Origin: Calditrichota bacterium
GTDB lineage: Bacteria > CLD3
NCBI GenBank assembly: GCA_008501735.1
Contig: QQUF01000035.1
Location: 148,468-212,467, forward strand
Reading direction: 5' to 3'
Length of the DNA: 64,000 nt
Shown here piece after piece: positions 25,985-34,084 of the stretch (position 1 is its first letter; each line of letters opens with the position of its first letter). The notes under the pieces were generated by a model that saw nothing but the letters and a program-made list of their open reading frames with translations, ran no database searches and had not been told where the DNA came from. A program made the translations under genes and the position numbers.

Positions 25985-26020
25985 AAACTGCTCAGAGTTT
26001 AAACTCCGAGCAGTTTTTTT
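25985..26020 (+). terminator. Rho-independent terminator after the Spy-like gene
   Basis: AACTGCTC and GAGCAGTT outer arms plus inner GAGT/ACTC pair across a small loop, with one A/C mismatch, followed by a seven-T run. This is one of the clearest terminators in the window. Confidence 0.9.
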
Positions 26021-26064
26021 ATTCTAAAAACCTCTCACTTAAATATTTTTTAGTGATTTAAAAA

Positions 26065-26811
26065 TTGAAAAATTTACTTTTGCTTTTTTCCCTTGTACTA
26101 CTCATCGGTTGCGGTGAAAAAAAAATTGAAAGCCAATGGTCAGATAGAAATTTCATTGTTGACGGTAGCAGTAAAGATTGGGAAAATTTTCCACTCGTTT
26201 ATGACGAAGATTTGAGACTCCTTTACGGAATTGCTAACAATGACACTTGCCTCTATTTAATGGTAAGATTTAGTGACAGAAGAATTTTTCACCAACTCTC
26301 AAGGCTTGGTTTTACGGTTTGGTTTAACGAAAATAATGAAAAACAAGAGACCTTAGGAATTCACTACATTAATGAATTTGAAAATAATTTTTCAAATGAA
26401 ACTGTTAGAAATTTACCTCAAGAAATTACACACTCAGGAACTTTTACTTTATCAGAAAGAGATTCTATAACAGGTGGAATTAACATCAAAAATGTTCGTG
26501 GGCTGCAAGCAGCAGCAAGTTACGAAGACGGTTCACATTGCTTTGAACTAAGTATTTCACTAAACGAAACAGAGAAAATGATTCAATCTTTGTCTATTTC
26601 GAGTGATGGCAAAATTAAACTTTGCTTGGAGATAGGTAATCTTGGTGAAACAGAAATGGTACAAAGAAGTCAAGATAGAAAATCAGGAGTAAGAAGAGGC
26701 GGAAGAGGTGGAGGAAACGGAAGAAGACAAGGCAAACCTCTTGAAAATTTTACTAAAAACTTAGAAAATAAAAAAATTTGGTTAACATTGAAACTTAACT
26801 CCAAAAGTTAA
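26065..26811 (+). CDS. Lipoprotein with CBM9/DOMON-like domain and Arg/Gly-rich tail
   Basis: Exported lipoprotein (248 residues) starting at TTG; there is no in-frame ATG nearby. The signal has lipobox LIGC (Cys16 approx.). The body begins with IVDGSSKDWENFPLVYDED and continues with DTCLYLMVRFSD, a pattern of carbohydrate-binding-module-9-like domains. Near residues 209-222 is an Arg/Gly tract (RRGGRGGGNGRRQG). Function is unknown; sugar, heme or surface-protein binding are possible for this fold. It lies between the Spy-like gene and the first CotH gene and resembles the former in its RGG-like composition. Confidence 0.65.
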   Translation: MKNLLLLFSLVLLIGCGEKKIESQWSDRNFIVDGSSKDWENFPLVYDEDLRLLYGIANNDTCLYLMVRFSDRRIFHQLSRLGFTVWFNENNEKQETLGIHYINEFENNFSNETVRNLPQEITHSGTFTLSERDSITGGINIKNVRGLQAAASYEDGSHCFELSISLNETEKMIQSLSISSDGKIKLCLEIGNLGETEMVQRSQDRKSGVRRGGRGGGNGRRQGKPLENFTKNLENKKIWLTLKLNSKS

Positions 26812-26826
26812 TTATAAATTATAATG

Positions 26827-26844
26827 TTGTACCATAAAGTACAA
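26827..26844. promoter_or_regulatory. GTAC-N6-GTAC palindrome upstream of the first cotH-type gene
   Basis: TTGTAC (26827-26832), a six-base spacer CATAAA and GTACAA (26839-26844), ending 125 bases before the ATG at 26970. A longer palindrome with the same GTAC-N6-GTAC core lies at nearly the same distance upstream of the paralogue. Confidence 0.5.
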
Positions 26845-26914
26845 TTCCAACACTCAAAATTCTTCAGAAAACAACAAAGTGCTTTTCTAAGAGCTTAAAA
26901 GGGTTAGTTTGAAT

Positions 26915-26932
26915 TTTTGGTATGAATCTTGA
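26915..26932 (+). promoter_or_regulatory. Conserved promoter-like element of cotH-type gene 1
   Basis: TTTTGGTATGAATCTTGA lies 37 bases before the ATG. The same element with two changes precedes the second CotH gene at 40 bases. The GG and GA steps are 10 bases apart, like a degenerate sigma-54 promoter; TATGAAT could instead be an extended -10 box. Confidence 0.4.
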
Positions 26933-26969
26933 ATTAAGAAATAGAAATTAAAAATAAGGAACCTAAAAA

Positions 26970-29270
26970 ATGAAAAAAATTACTCTACTACTCACAAGTT
27001 CAATTTTGTTGCTTGTTACGCTAAACCTTTTCAGTCAAGGTTTGTATGATATTAACACAATCAACACGATTGACATTACTTTCACAGAATCAAATTGGGA
27101 CCAAATTTTAGACAATTATTACGCTGCTGAAAACGATGAAAGACTCATAGGAACTGCTGTTATCAACGGAGTTCAGTACGACAGCGTTGGAGTTAAGTAC
27201 AAAGGCAATTCAACTTACAGTGCAAACAACGTTAAGAACCCTCTTAATATCAAGCTAAATTACATTTTAGACCAAGACTATGACGGTTATAAAACTCTAA
27301 AATTATCAAATGGGGCAAATGACCCTGCTTTCATTCGTGAGGTTCTTTCATACGAAGTCGCAAGAAAATATATGGATGCTTCGTTAGCAAATTTCACGAA
27401 AGTTTACATTAATGGAAATTACCACGGACTTTACACAAGTGTCGAATCGGTCAACGGAGATTTTCAAGAAAATTTCTTAAATGCAGATGATGACAACACA
27501 AGAATTAAATGTAATCCTGTCAGTGTCCAGAATGGTGGCTCTTCTTTAAGTTACTTGGGAACTGACTCAACTTCTTACTATAACTACTACGAAATGGCTT
27601 CTGATTATGGTTGGCAAGATTTGATTGATTTGACTTACACAATCAACAACGACCCAACAAACATCGAAAACATTCTTGATATTGACAGAACTTTATGGAA
27701 ATTAGCTTACAATAATGTTTTTGTAAATTTAGACAGTTACACAGGTGTTTTTCGCCAAAATTATTATTTAATCAAAAATGACAACGGAATCATCTCTCCT
27801 GTAATTTGGGATTTAAATATGTCTTTCGGGGGATTTGGAATGTTAAACCAAGGACCTGGCGGAAGTGGCTCAACTACTTTAATAACTATGGATCCTCTTT
27901 TAAGACAAAACGAATCAGGTTGGCCACTCCTCAACTTGCTTCTTGGAAATCCGACTTACAAAAAAATGTATATGGCCCACTGCCGAACAATGTTGGAAGA
28001 AAATGTTATCAATGGTTGGTACTCAGCAAAAGCAGATTCTTTGCAAGACTTAATTGCTGTTGATTACCAAGCAGACCAAAACAAGTTTTATACTTATTCA
28101 CAAATGCTTACAAATTTAAATTCTTCAGTTTCAGGTGGTGGAGGCGGACCTGGCGGTTCAACAGTTGGAATTACTCAACTTATGGAAGCACGAAGAACTT
28201 ACTTGGAAACTCACGCTGAATATACTTACACTCCTCCAACAATCAGTAACATTCAAGTAAGCAATACAAGTTCTTTGGCAACTTTTAACGTAACAATTAC
28301 AAACGGAACCACTGCTTTCCTCGGTTATAAACTCAGTAAAAAAGATGAGTTCACAAAAGTAGAAATGTTTGACGACGGAAACCACAACGACGGTGCTGCA
28401 GGCGATGGAGTTTTTGGAATTGAAGTTCCTGTTCAAGTTGGAAAAGTTAAATACTATTTTTACTCTGAAAATACAAACGCAGGAATGTTTTCACCTGAAA
28501 GAGCTCAGCACGAATTTTATGAATTGCCTGTAAACAGCGATGTTGTGATTAACGAATTTATGGCTTCAAACGATACAACTGTTGCTGACCAAGATGGTGA
28601 ATTTGATGATTGGATTGAACTTTACAATACTTCAAACAGCCCAATTTCTCTAAATGGATTCTTCTTAACTGACGACAACAACGACTTAACTCAATGGGCT
28701 TTCCCTGACACAACAATCGGAGCGAATGATTTTCTAATCGTTTGGGCTGATAACGATTCTGGACAAGTTGGTTTACACGCAAATTTCAAACTTTCTGCTG
28801 GAGGCGAAGATATTTTCCTTGTTGATGCTGACACAAACATTGTTGACGAAGTTGATTTTGGAAATCAAAATAATGATGAATCTTATGGAAGATTTCCAGA
28901 TGGAACAGGAGATTTTGGAATAATGACAAATCCTACTTTTGCTGCTCCAAATTCGAACCTCACAAGTATTTTTGAAGGTGAAGAAATTACTCCAAGAAGT
29001 TTTAGCCTTGAGCAAAACTTCCCTAATCCTTTCAACCCAACAACTACGATTAATTACGAATTAGAAATTACGAATTACGAATTTGCGAGACTCTCAATTT
29101 TTAATGTTCTTGGACAAAAGGTAAAAGAATTTGAACTTACAGAACCAAAAGGTTCGGTTGTTTGGAACGGAACTGATTCTTTTGGAAAACAAGTTTCAAG
29201 CGGAGTTTATTTTTACCGATTAGAATCTGCAAACCAAGTCCAAACTCGTAGAATGATTTTACTAAAATAA
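26970..29270 (+). CDS. CotH-family protein with lamin-tail domain and T9SS sorting signal (copy 1)
   Basis: Exported protein (766 residues). After the signal peptide (1-24) comes a CotH domain (about 25-410): VGVKYKGNSTYS, KTLKLSNG, FIREVLSYEVARKYMD, YTSVESVNGDF and WDLNMSFGG are the family's kinase-like landmarks (CotH proteins are atypical kinases or spore-coat assembly factors). Then a Gly-rich linker, a beta-sandwich region (about 415-515), a lamin-tail domain (about 520-650, VINEFMASNDT to ADNDSGQ) and a C-terminal T9SS type A sorting domain (about 680-766, FPNPFNPTTTINYEL). The protein should reach the outside of the cell through type IX secretion. From 28014 its DNA is identical to the next gene. 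Substrate unknown. Confidence 0.85.
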   Translation: MKKITLLLTSSILLLVTLNLFSQGLYDINTINTIDITFTESNWDQILDNYYAAENDERLIGTAVINGVQYDSVGVKYKGNSTYSANNVKNPLNIKLNYILDQDYDGYKTLKLSNGANDPAFIREVLSYEVARKYMDASLANFTKVYINGNYHGLYTSVESVNGDFQENFLNADDDNTRIKCNPVSVQNGGSSLSYLGTDSTSYYNYYEMASDYGWQDLIDLTYTINNDPTNIENILDIDRTLWKLAYNNVFVNLDSYTGVFRQNYYLIKNDNGIISPVIWDLNMSFGGFGMLNQGPGGSGSTTLITMDPLLRQNESGWPLLNLLLGNPTYKKMYMAHCRTMLEENVINGWYSAKADSLQDLIAVDYQADQNKFYTYSQMLTNLNSSVSGGGGGPGGSTVGITQLMEARRTYLETHAEYTYTPPTISNIQVSNTSSLATFNVTITNGTTAFLGYKLSKKDEFTKVEMFDDGNHNDGAAGDGVFGIEVPVQVGKVKYYFYSENTNAGMFSPERAQHEFYELPVNSDVVINEFMASNDTTVADQDGEFDDWIELYNTSNSPISLNGFFLTDDNNDLTQWAFPDTTIGANDFLIVWADNDSGQVGLHANFKLSAGGEDIFLVDADTNIVDEVDFGNQNNDESYGRFPDGTGDFGIMTNPTFAAPNSNLTSIFEGEEITPRSFSLEQNFPNPFNPTTTINYELEITNYEFARLSIFNVLGQKVKEFELTEPKGSVVWNGTDSFGKQVSSGVYFYRLESANQVQTRRMILLK

Positions 29271-29333
29271 TTTTACTTTCTTTTCATAATGGGTTCCTAA
29301 ATAGCGTCTCGATTTATTTCAAGACGCTATTCC
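28014..29333 (+). repeat. 1,320-bp perfect repeat, copy 1
   Basis: Every base I compared from 28014 to 29333 is identical to 30564-31883, an offset of exactly 2,550. It covers the 3' half of the CotH gene (linker, lamin-tail and sorting domain), the stop codon and the downstream hairpin, and ends at the base after TATTCC. Upstream of it the two genes differ at many third positions. Confidence 0.95.
29300..29331 (+). terminator. Hairpin terminator after cotH-type gene 1
   Basis: AATAGCGTCT (29300-29309) pairs with AGACGCTATT (29322-29331) around a 12-base AT-rich loop, followed by CCCTTTTTGG. The T-tract is short. An identical hairpin follows copy 2. Confidence 0.65.
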
Positions 29334-29374
29334 CTTTTTGGGACTTTTAATTCTAAAATTATTTTTTCATTTAA

Positions 29375-29406
29375 ATTAGAAGTGTACAGATAAGTACACT
29401 TCTAAT
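29375..29406. promoter_or_regulatory. 13-bp palindrome with GTAC-N6-GTAC core upstream of cotH-type gene 2
   Basis: ATTAGAAGTGTAC (29375-29387) and GTACACTTCTAAT (29394-29406) are perfect complements around AGATAA. It ends 119 bases before the ATG at 29526 and resembles the shorter palindrome before copy 1, so it is a likely binding site for a shared regulator. Confidence 0.65.
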
Positions 29407-29467
29407 ACCCCAAACTTAGCTTTAACAATCAAAATCCCCCTATCAAAGTTTTAAATCCATTTTTTAA

Positions 29468-29485
29468 TTTTGGTACGAATATTGA
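29468..29485 (+). promoter_or_regulatory. Conserved promoter-like element of cotH-type gene 2
   Basis: TTTTGGTACGAATATTGA, 16 of 18 bases identical to the element before copy 1, 40 bases before the ATG. The flanking sequence is not conserved, so the motif itself seems to be under selection. Confidence 0.4.
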
Positions 29486-29525
29486 CTGAGTAGTAAATAA
29501 AAAATTAAACTTAGGAACTAATAAA

Positions 29526-31820
29526 ATGAAAAAAATTACTTTACTTACAAGCTCAATTTTACTACTTGTCTCACTAAACCTTTTCGGTCAAGGTTTTTAC
29601 GACACTAACACAATTAACACAATCGAAATTACTTTCGCCGAATCTAATTGGGACCAAATTTTAGACAATTATTATTCGGCTGGAAATGACGACAGACTTA
29701 TTGGAACTGCTTTAGTAAATGGAGTTCAGTACGATAGTGTTGGAGTTAAGTACAAAGGTAATTCAACCTATAGTGCAAACAATGCCAAAAACCCTCTTAA
29801 CATAAAATTAAATCATATTTTAGACCAAGACTACGATGGTTACCAAACTCTAAAACTTTCAAGCGGAGCAAAAGACCCTTCATTTGTGCGTGAGGTTTTA
29901 TCTTACGAAATTTCAAGGAAATATATGGATGCTTCACAAGCAAATTTCATAAAAGTTTACATCAACGGAAATTATCACGGACTTTACACAAGTGTCGAAT
30001 CTGTGAACGGAGATTTCCAAGATGGATATTTAAATGCGGACAAAGACAACACAAGAATCAAATGTAATCCTGTCAGTGTTTTTAATGGAGGTTCTTCACT
30101 TGAATATTTGGGAACCGATTCAACATCTTACTATGACTACTACGAAATGGCTTCTGAGTATGGTTGGCAAGATTTGATTGATTTGACTTACACAATCAAC
30201 AACGACCCAACAAACATTGAGAACTTTCTCGATATTGACAGAACTATTTGGAAACTCGCTTTCAACAATGTTTTTGTAAATTTGGACAGCTATACTGGAC
30301 CTTTTAAACAAAACTATTATTTAATAAAAAATGACAACGGAATTTTAGTTCCTGTAATTTGGGACTTTAATGAAAGTTTTGGTGGTTTTTCAATGATTGG
30401 TGGCACTGGAGGAGGAGGACAAACTGCCTTAATGCAACTCGACCCTCTTTTAAGACAAAACGAATCTGATTGGCCACTTTTAAATCTACTTCTTGGAGAC
30501 CCAACTTACAAAAATATGTACATTGCACATTGCCGAACAATGCTTCAAGAAAATGTTTCAAGCGGTTGGTACTCAGCAAAAGCAGATTCTTTGCAAGACT
30601 TAATTGCTGTTGATTACCAAGCAGACCAAAACAAGTTTTATACTTATTCACAAATGCTTACAAATTTAAATTCTTCAGTTTCAGGTGGTGGAGGCGGACC
30701 TGGCGGTTCAACAGTTGGAATTACTCAACTTATGGAAGCACGAAGAACTTACTTGGAAACTCACGCTGAATATACTTACACTCCTCCAACAATCAGTAAC
30801 ATTCAAGTAAGCAATACAAGTTCTTTGGCAACTTTTAACGTAACAATTACAAACGGAACCACTGCTTTCCTCGGTTATAAACTCAGTAAAAAAGATGAGT
30901 TCACAAAAGTAGAAATGTTTGACGACGGAAACCACAACGACGGTGCTGCAGGCGATGGAGTTTTTGGAATTGAAGTTCCTGTTCAAGTTGGAAAAGTTAA
31001 ATACTATTTTTACTCTGAAAATACAAACGCAGGAATGTTTTCACCTGAAAGAGCTCAGCACGAATTTTATGAATTGCCTGTAAACAGCGATGTTGTGATT
31101 AACGAATTTATGGCTTCAAACGATACAACTGTTGCTGACCAAGATGGTGAATTTGATGATTGGATTGAACTTTACAATACTTCAAACAGCCCAATTTCTC
31201 TAAATGGATTCTTCTTAACTGACGACAACAACGACTTAACTCAATGGGCTTTCCCTGACACAACAATCGGAGCGAATGATTTTCTAATCGTTTGGGCTGA
31301 TAACGATTCTGGACAAGTTGGTTTACACGCAAATTTCAAACTTTCTGCTGGAGGCGAAGATATTTTCCTTGTTGATGCTGACACAAACATTGTTGACGAA
31401 GTTGATTTTGGAAATCAAAATAATGATGAATCTTATGGAAGATTTCCAGATGGAACAGGAGATTTTGGAATAATGACAAATCCTACTTTTGCTGCTCCAA
31501 ATTCGAACCTCACAAGTATTTTTGAAGGTGAAGAAATTACTCCAAGAAGTTTTAGCCTTGAGCAAAACTTCCCTAATCCTTTCAACCCAACAACTACGAT
31601 TAATTACGAATTAGAAATTACGAATTACGAATTTGCGAGACTCTCAATTTTTAATGTTCTTGGACAAAAGGTAAAAGAATTTGAACTTACAGAACCAAAA
31701 GGTTCGGTTGTTTGGAACGGAACTGATTCTTTTGGAAAACAAGTTTCAAGCGGAGTTTATTTTTACCGATTAGAATCTGCAAACCAAGTCCAAACTCGTA
31801 GAATGATTTTACTAAAATAA
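29526..31820 (+). CDS. CotH-family protein with lamin-tail domain and T9SS sorting signal (copy 2)
   Basis: Tandem paralogue of the preceding gene (764 residues) with the same order: signal peptide (1-22), CotH domain, Gly-rich linker, beta-sandwich, lamin-tail domain and T9SS sorting domain. The CotH half has clearly diverged: for example VREVLSYEISRKYMD versus IREVLSYEVARKYMD, and GGTGGGGQTALMQL in place of the PGGSGS loop. The C-terminal 417 or so residues are identical to copy 1. Exported surface or secreted product is expected; separate CotH domains could act on different substrates while sharing the secretion module. Confidence 0.85.
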   Translation: MKKITLLTSSILLLVSLNLFGQGFYDTNTINTIEITFAESNWDQILDNYYSAGNDDRLIGTALVNGVQYDSVGVKYKGNSTYSANNAKNPLNIKLNHILDQDYDGYQTLKLSSGAKDPSFVREVLSYEISRKYMDASQANFIKVYINGNYHGLYTSVESVNGDFQDGYLNADKDNTRIKCNPVSVFNGGSSLEYLGTDSTSYYDYYEMASEYGWQDLIDLTYTINNDPTNIENFLDIDRTIWKLAFNNVFVNLDSYTGPFKQNYYLIKNDNGILVPVIWDFNESFGGFSMIGGTGGGGQTALMQLDPLLRQNESDWPLLNLLLGDPTYKNMYIAHCRTMLQENVSSGWYSAKADSLQDLIAVDYQADQNKFYTYSQMLTNLNSSVSGGGGGPGGSTVGITQLMEARRTYLETHAEYTYTPPTISNIQVSNTSSLATFNVTITNGTTAFLGYKLSKKDEFTKVEMFDDGNHNDGAAGDGVFGIEVPVQVGKVKYYFYSENTNAGMFSPERAQHEFYELPVNSDVVINEFMASNDTTVADQDGEFDDWIELYNTSNSPISLNGFFLTDDNNDLTQWAFPDTTIGANDFLIVWADNDSGQVGLHANFKLSAGGEDIFLVDADTNIVDEVDFGNQNNDESYGRFPDGTGDFGIMTNPTFAAPNSNLTSIFEGEEITPRSFSLEQNFPNPFNPTTTINYELEITNYEFARLSIFNVLGQKVKEFELTEPKGSVVWNGTDSFGKQVSSGVYFYRLESANQVQTRRMILLK

Positions 31821-31883
31821 TTTTACTTTCTTTTCATAATGGGTTCCTAAATAGCGTCTCGATTTATTTCAAGACGCTATTCC
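30564..31883 (+). repeat. 1,320-bp perfect repeat, copy 2
   Basis: Second copy of the repeat described at 28014-29333. It includes the 3' half of the second CotH gene and its terminator hairpin. The two downstream flanks are unrelated (copy 2 continues ATTTTAGAG). Confidence 0.95.
31850..31881 (+). terminator. Hairpin terminator after cotH-type gene 2
   Basis: Same hairpin as at 29300-29331: AATAGCGTCT and AGACGCTATT arms with an AT-rich loop, followed here by CCATTTTAG. It lies 81 bases before the FG-GAP gene start. Confidence 0.65.
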
Positions 31884-31962
31884 ATTTTAGAGCAAAATTT
31901 AGTAACTGCAACCAAATTCAAATTTCCTTAGTATTGCTTTCCAATAAAAAAGAGGTTTGAAA

Positions 31963-33444
31963 ATGCTAAGACAGTTTTTCCTAATTTTAACTTTACCGTT
32001 AACCCTTTCAGCACAAGAAACAAAAATCCAACCAAACGACACTTCAAGTGGTGACTTCTTCGGTCAATCAGTTGACTGTTGGCAAAATTTCGCCGTTGCT
32101 AGTTCTCCGAAAAATTTGAATCTTGGGGCAGTTTATATTTTTGAAAAATTAGGAATGAACTGGAATGAAACTACAAAACTTACCGCTTCTGACGGAAGTT
32201 TAGGAGATGATTTTGGTACTTCTGTTTCAATCGAAAGTAACTTAGTTGTAGTTGGTTCACAAAATGACAGCACAGGTTCAGTTTATATTTTTGAAAAGCA
32301 AAATTCCACGTGGAACGAAGCTGCAAAGCTGATTCCGAATGACGGACAAGAGTTTGACAAGTTTGGAAGTTCAGTTTCAATTTCAGGTAGTTTTATTGCA
32401 ATCGGTTCAAAAGATAACGATACAAACGGTAACAACTCGGGAGCTGTTTACATTTTTGAGAAAGTCGGAAACAGCTGGGTTCAAAATTCGAAAATCACTG
32501 CAAGCGACGGAAGTGCAAACGATAGATTCGGAAACTCCGTTAAAATTGAAAATGATTTTTTAGTAGTAGGAGCAAGTGGGAACAGCGATTTCGGAGGGAA
32601 TTCTGGCTCGGCTTATATTTTTAGAAAAATTGGTTCAAGTTGGATTGAAGAGGCAAAACTTTTACCAAATGACGGTCAATTAGGTGCATTTTTTGGAAAC
32701 TCAGTTTCGATTTCTGATAGCACTGTTTTAGTTGGTGCTTTTCGAGATTTCAAAAATGGAATTCCCGAAGGCTCAGCTTATATTTTTCAAAAAAGTGGAA
32801 ACATTTGGTCACAAGAAGCAAAGCTCGAAGGAGCAGACATAACCGATAATGACTTTTTTGGAAGTTCTGTTGAAATTAAAAACGATTTAGCTTTTGTTGG
32901 AACTTATTGGGGCAAAGCAAACGGAATTCACTCTGGAACTGTTTACATTTTTGAAAAGTCAGGAAATCTTTGGAATTTTGAATCAAAATTAAGTGCAAGC
33001 GATGGAGCTTCACTTGACCATTTTGGAGGTTCAGTAGCTTTTGATAACGGGAATCTTTTAGTTGGAGCAGCTTACGACGACGACAATGGAATGAATTCAG
33101 GCTCGGCTTACATTTACGATTTAAATTCAGTTGTTTCTGTCAACGAGGGACAAAATCTTTTCACTCCGAAAGGTTTCACCCTTGAACAAAATTTTCCAAA
33201 CCCTTTTAATCCAACAACAACAATAAATTACGAATTGGAAACGACATTTTTTAAAAATGCAAAAATCCAAATCTTTAACGTTCTCGGAAGAAAAATCAGG
33301 GAGTTTAAACTAATAAACCCAAAAGGTTCGGTCGTTTGGAATGGAGAAGATATTTCGGGAAACAGAGTAGCGAGTGGAATTTATTTTTACAGATTAAAAT
33401 TTGGGAAAAAAAGCAAAATCAGAAAAATGATTTTGCTTAAATAA
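31963..33444 (+). CDS. FG-GAP beta-propeller protein with T9SS sorting signal
   Basis: Exported protein (493 residues from the ATG at 31963, with AGAGG upstream; a TTG two codons earlier is less likely). A signal peptide (about 1-18) is followed by seven tandem repeats of 45-55 residues (about 20-390). Each has a D-x-FG-x-SV core, a V/A-x-VG strand and SG-x-x-YIFEK near its end, enough for a seven-bladed FG-GAP propeller. The C-terminal 85 residues are a T9SS type A sorting domain (FPNPFNPTTTINYEL) ending in a basic tail (KIRKMILLK). Likely surface or secreted; ligand unknown. It converges with the next gene, leaving 2 bases. Confidence 0.85.
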   Translation: MLRQFFLILTLPLTLSAQETKIQPNDTSSGDFFGQSVDCWQNFAVASSPKNLNLGAVYIFEKLGMNWNETTKLTASDGSLGDDFGTSVSIESNLVVVGSQNDSTGSVYIFEKQNSTWNEAAKLIPNDGQEFDKFGSSVSISGSFIAIGSKDNDTNGNNSGAVYIFEKVGNSWVQNSKITASDGSANDRFGNSVKIENDFLVVGASGNSDFGGNSGSAYIFRKIGSSWIEEAKLLPNDGQLGAFFGNSVSISDSTVLVGAFRDFKNGIPEGSAYIFQKSGNIWSQEAKLEGADITDNDFFGSSVEIKNDLAFVGTYWGKANGIHSGTVYIFEKSGNLWNFESKLSASDGASLDHFGGSVAFDNGNLLVGAAYDDDNGMNSGSAYIYDLNSVVSVNEGQNLFTPKGFTLEQNFPNPFNPTTTINYELETTFFKNAKIQIFNVLGRKIREFKLINPKGSVVWNGEDISGNRVASGIYFYRLKFGKKSKIRKMILLK

Positions 33445-33446
33445 GT

Positions 33447-34019
33447 TTAGAACCAATCCAATTTACCCAATTCAGGAACTTTATCTTTAATTTCATCTTT
33501 CATATCTTTGAGATGGTCACCGACTTTTTCTAAGGCTTTAGCTTTCTTTTCCAAGATTTCACCTTTTACTTCAAGTTCATTGGCTTTTTTTTCAAGGTCA
33601 GCTTCAACGTCTTCAAGTTCAGAATCTGAAAACATTGCTTCGAAAGCACCTGAAACAGCTTCAAGACCTAACTCTACTCCGTCTTTTCCTAATTCAACTC
33701 CTTCAAGTCCAATATCTTTTACCTTTTCAAGTAACTCCAAAAAGGTTTCGTTAAACTCTCCAACAAGTCTCTTTTGTTTTGAGTTTAACTTTATTTTTTC
33801 ACCATCAATAAAAATTTCGTTATCAGAAGTAAATTTGACTTCTGAGCCATCATTTTTAAAAGTAACATTTCTGTCGTCGTCAAAATCCAAATCGCAATCA
33901 AGATTCAGAAATTCCATATCCTGAACTTTATCGTAAGAAGAGCCTTTTTTTCCACCAATTGCAAAACTTTGTGAAAAAATTGACACAACAATAAAAAGTG
34001 AAATTAATAACTTTTGCAT
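33447..34019 (-). CDS. DUF2884 (YggN)-like exported protein
   Basis: Exported protein (190 residues) with signal peptide (about 1-20, ending SFAIGG). The core has the YggN/DUF2884 pattern: a Cys in the mature N-terminus (LDCDLDF), then DNEIFIDGEKIKLNSKQKRL (about 66-85) and a helical region with EGVELGKDGVELGLEAVSGA (about 105-124). The rest is a coiled coil of Glu/Lys heptads (about 130-185). Function of the family is unknown. It is the last gene of a minus-strand run of exported proteins. Confidence 0.7.
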   Translation of the reverse strand: MQKLLISLFIVVSIFSQSFAIGGKKGSSYDKVQDMEFLNLDCDLDFDDDRNVTFKNDGSEVKFTSDNEIFIDGEKIKLNSKQKRLVGEFNETFLELLEKVKDIGLEGVELGKDGVELGLEAVSGAFEAMFSDSELEDVEADLEKKANELEVKGEILEKKAKALEKVGDHLKDMKDEIKDKVPELGKLDWF

Positions 34020-34084
34020 TTTTTATGAATCCTTAGAAATTTAATTTTAAGAACTTACGCACTAAAATTTGGTTGGTTACAAAA

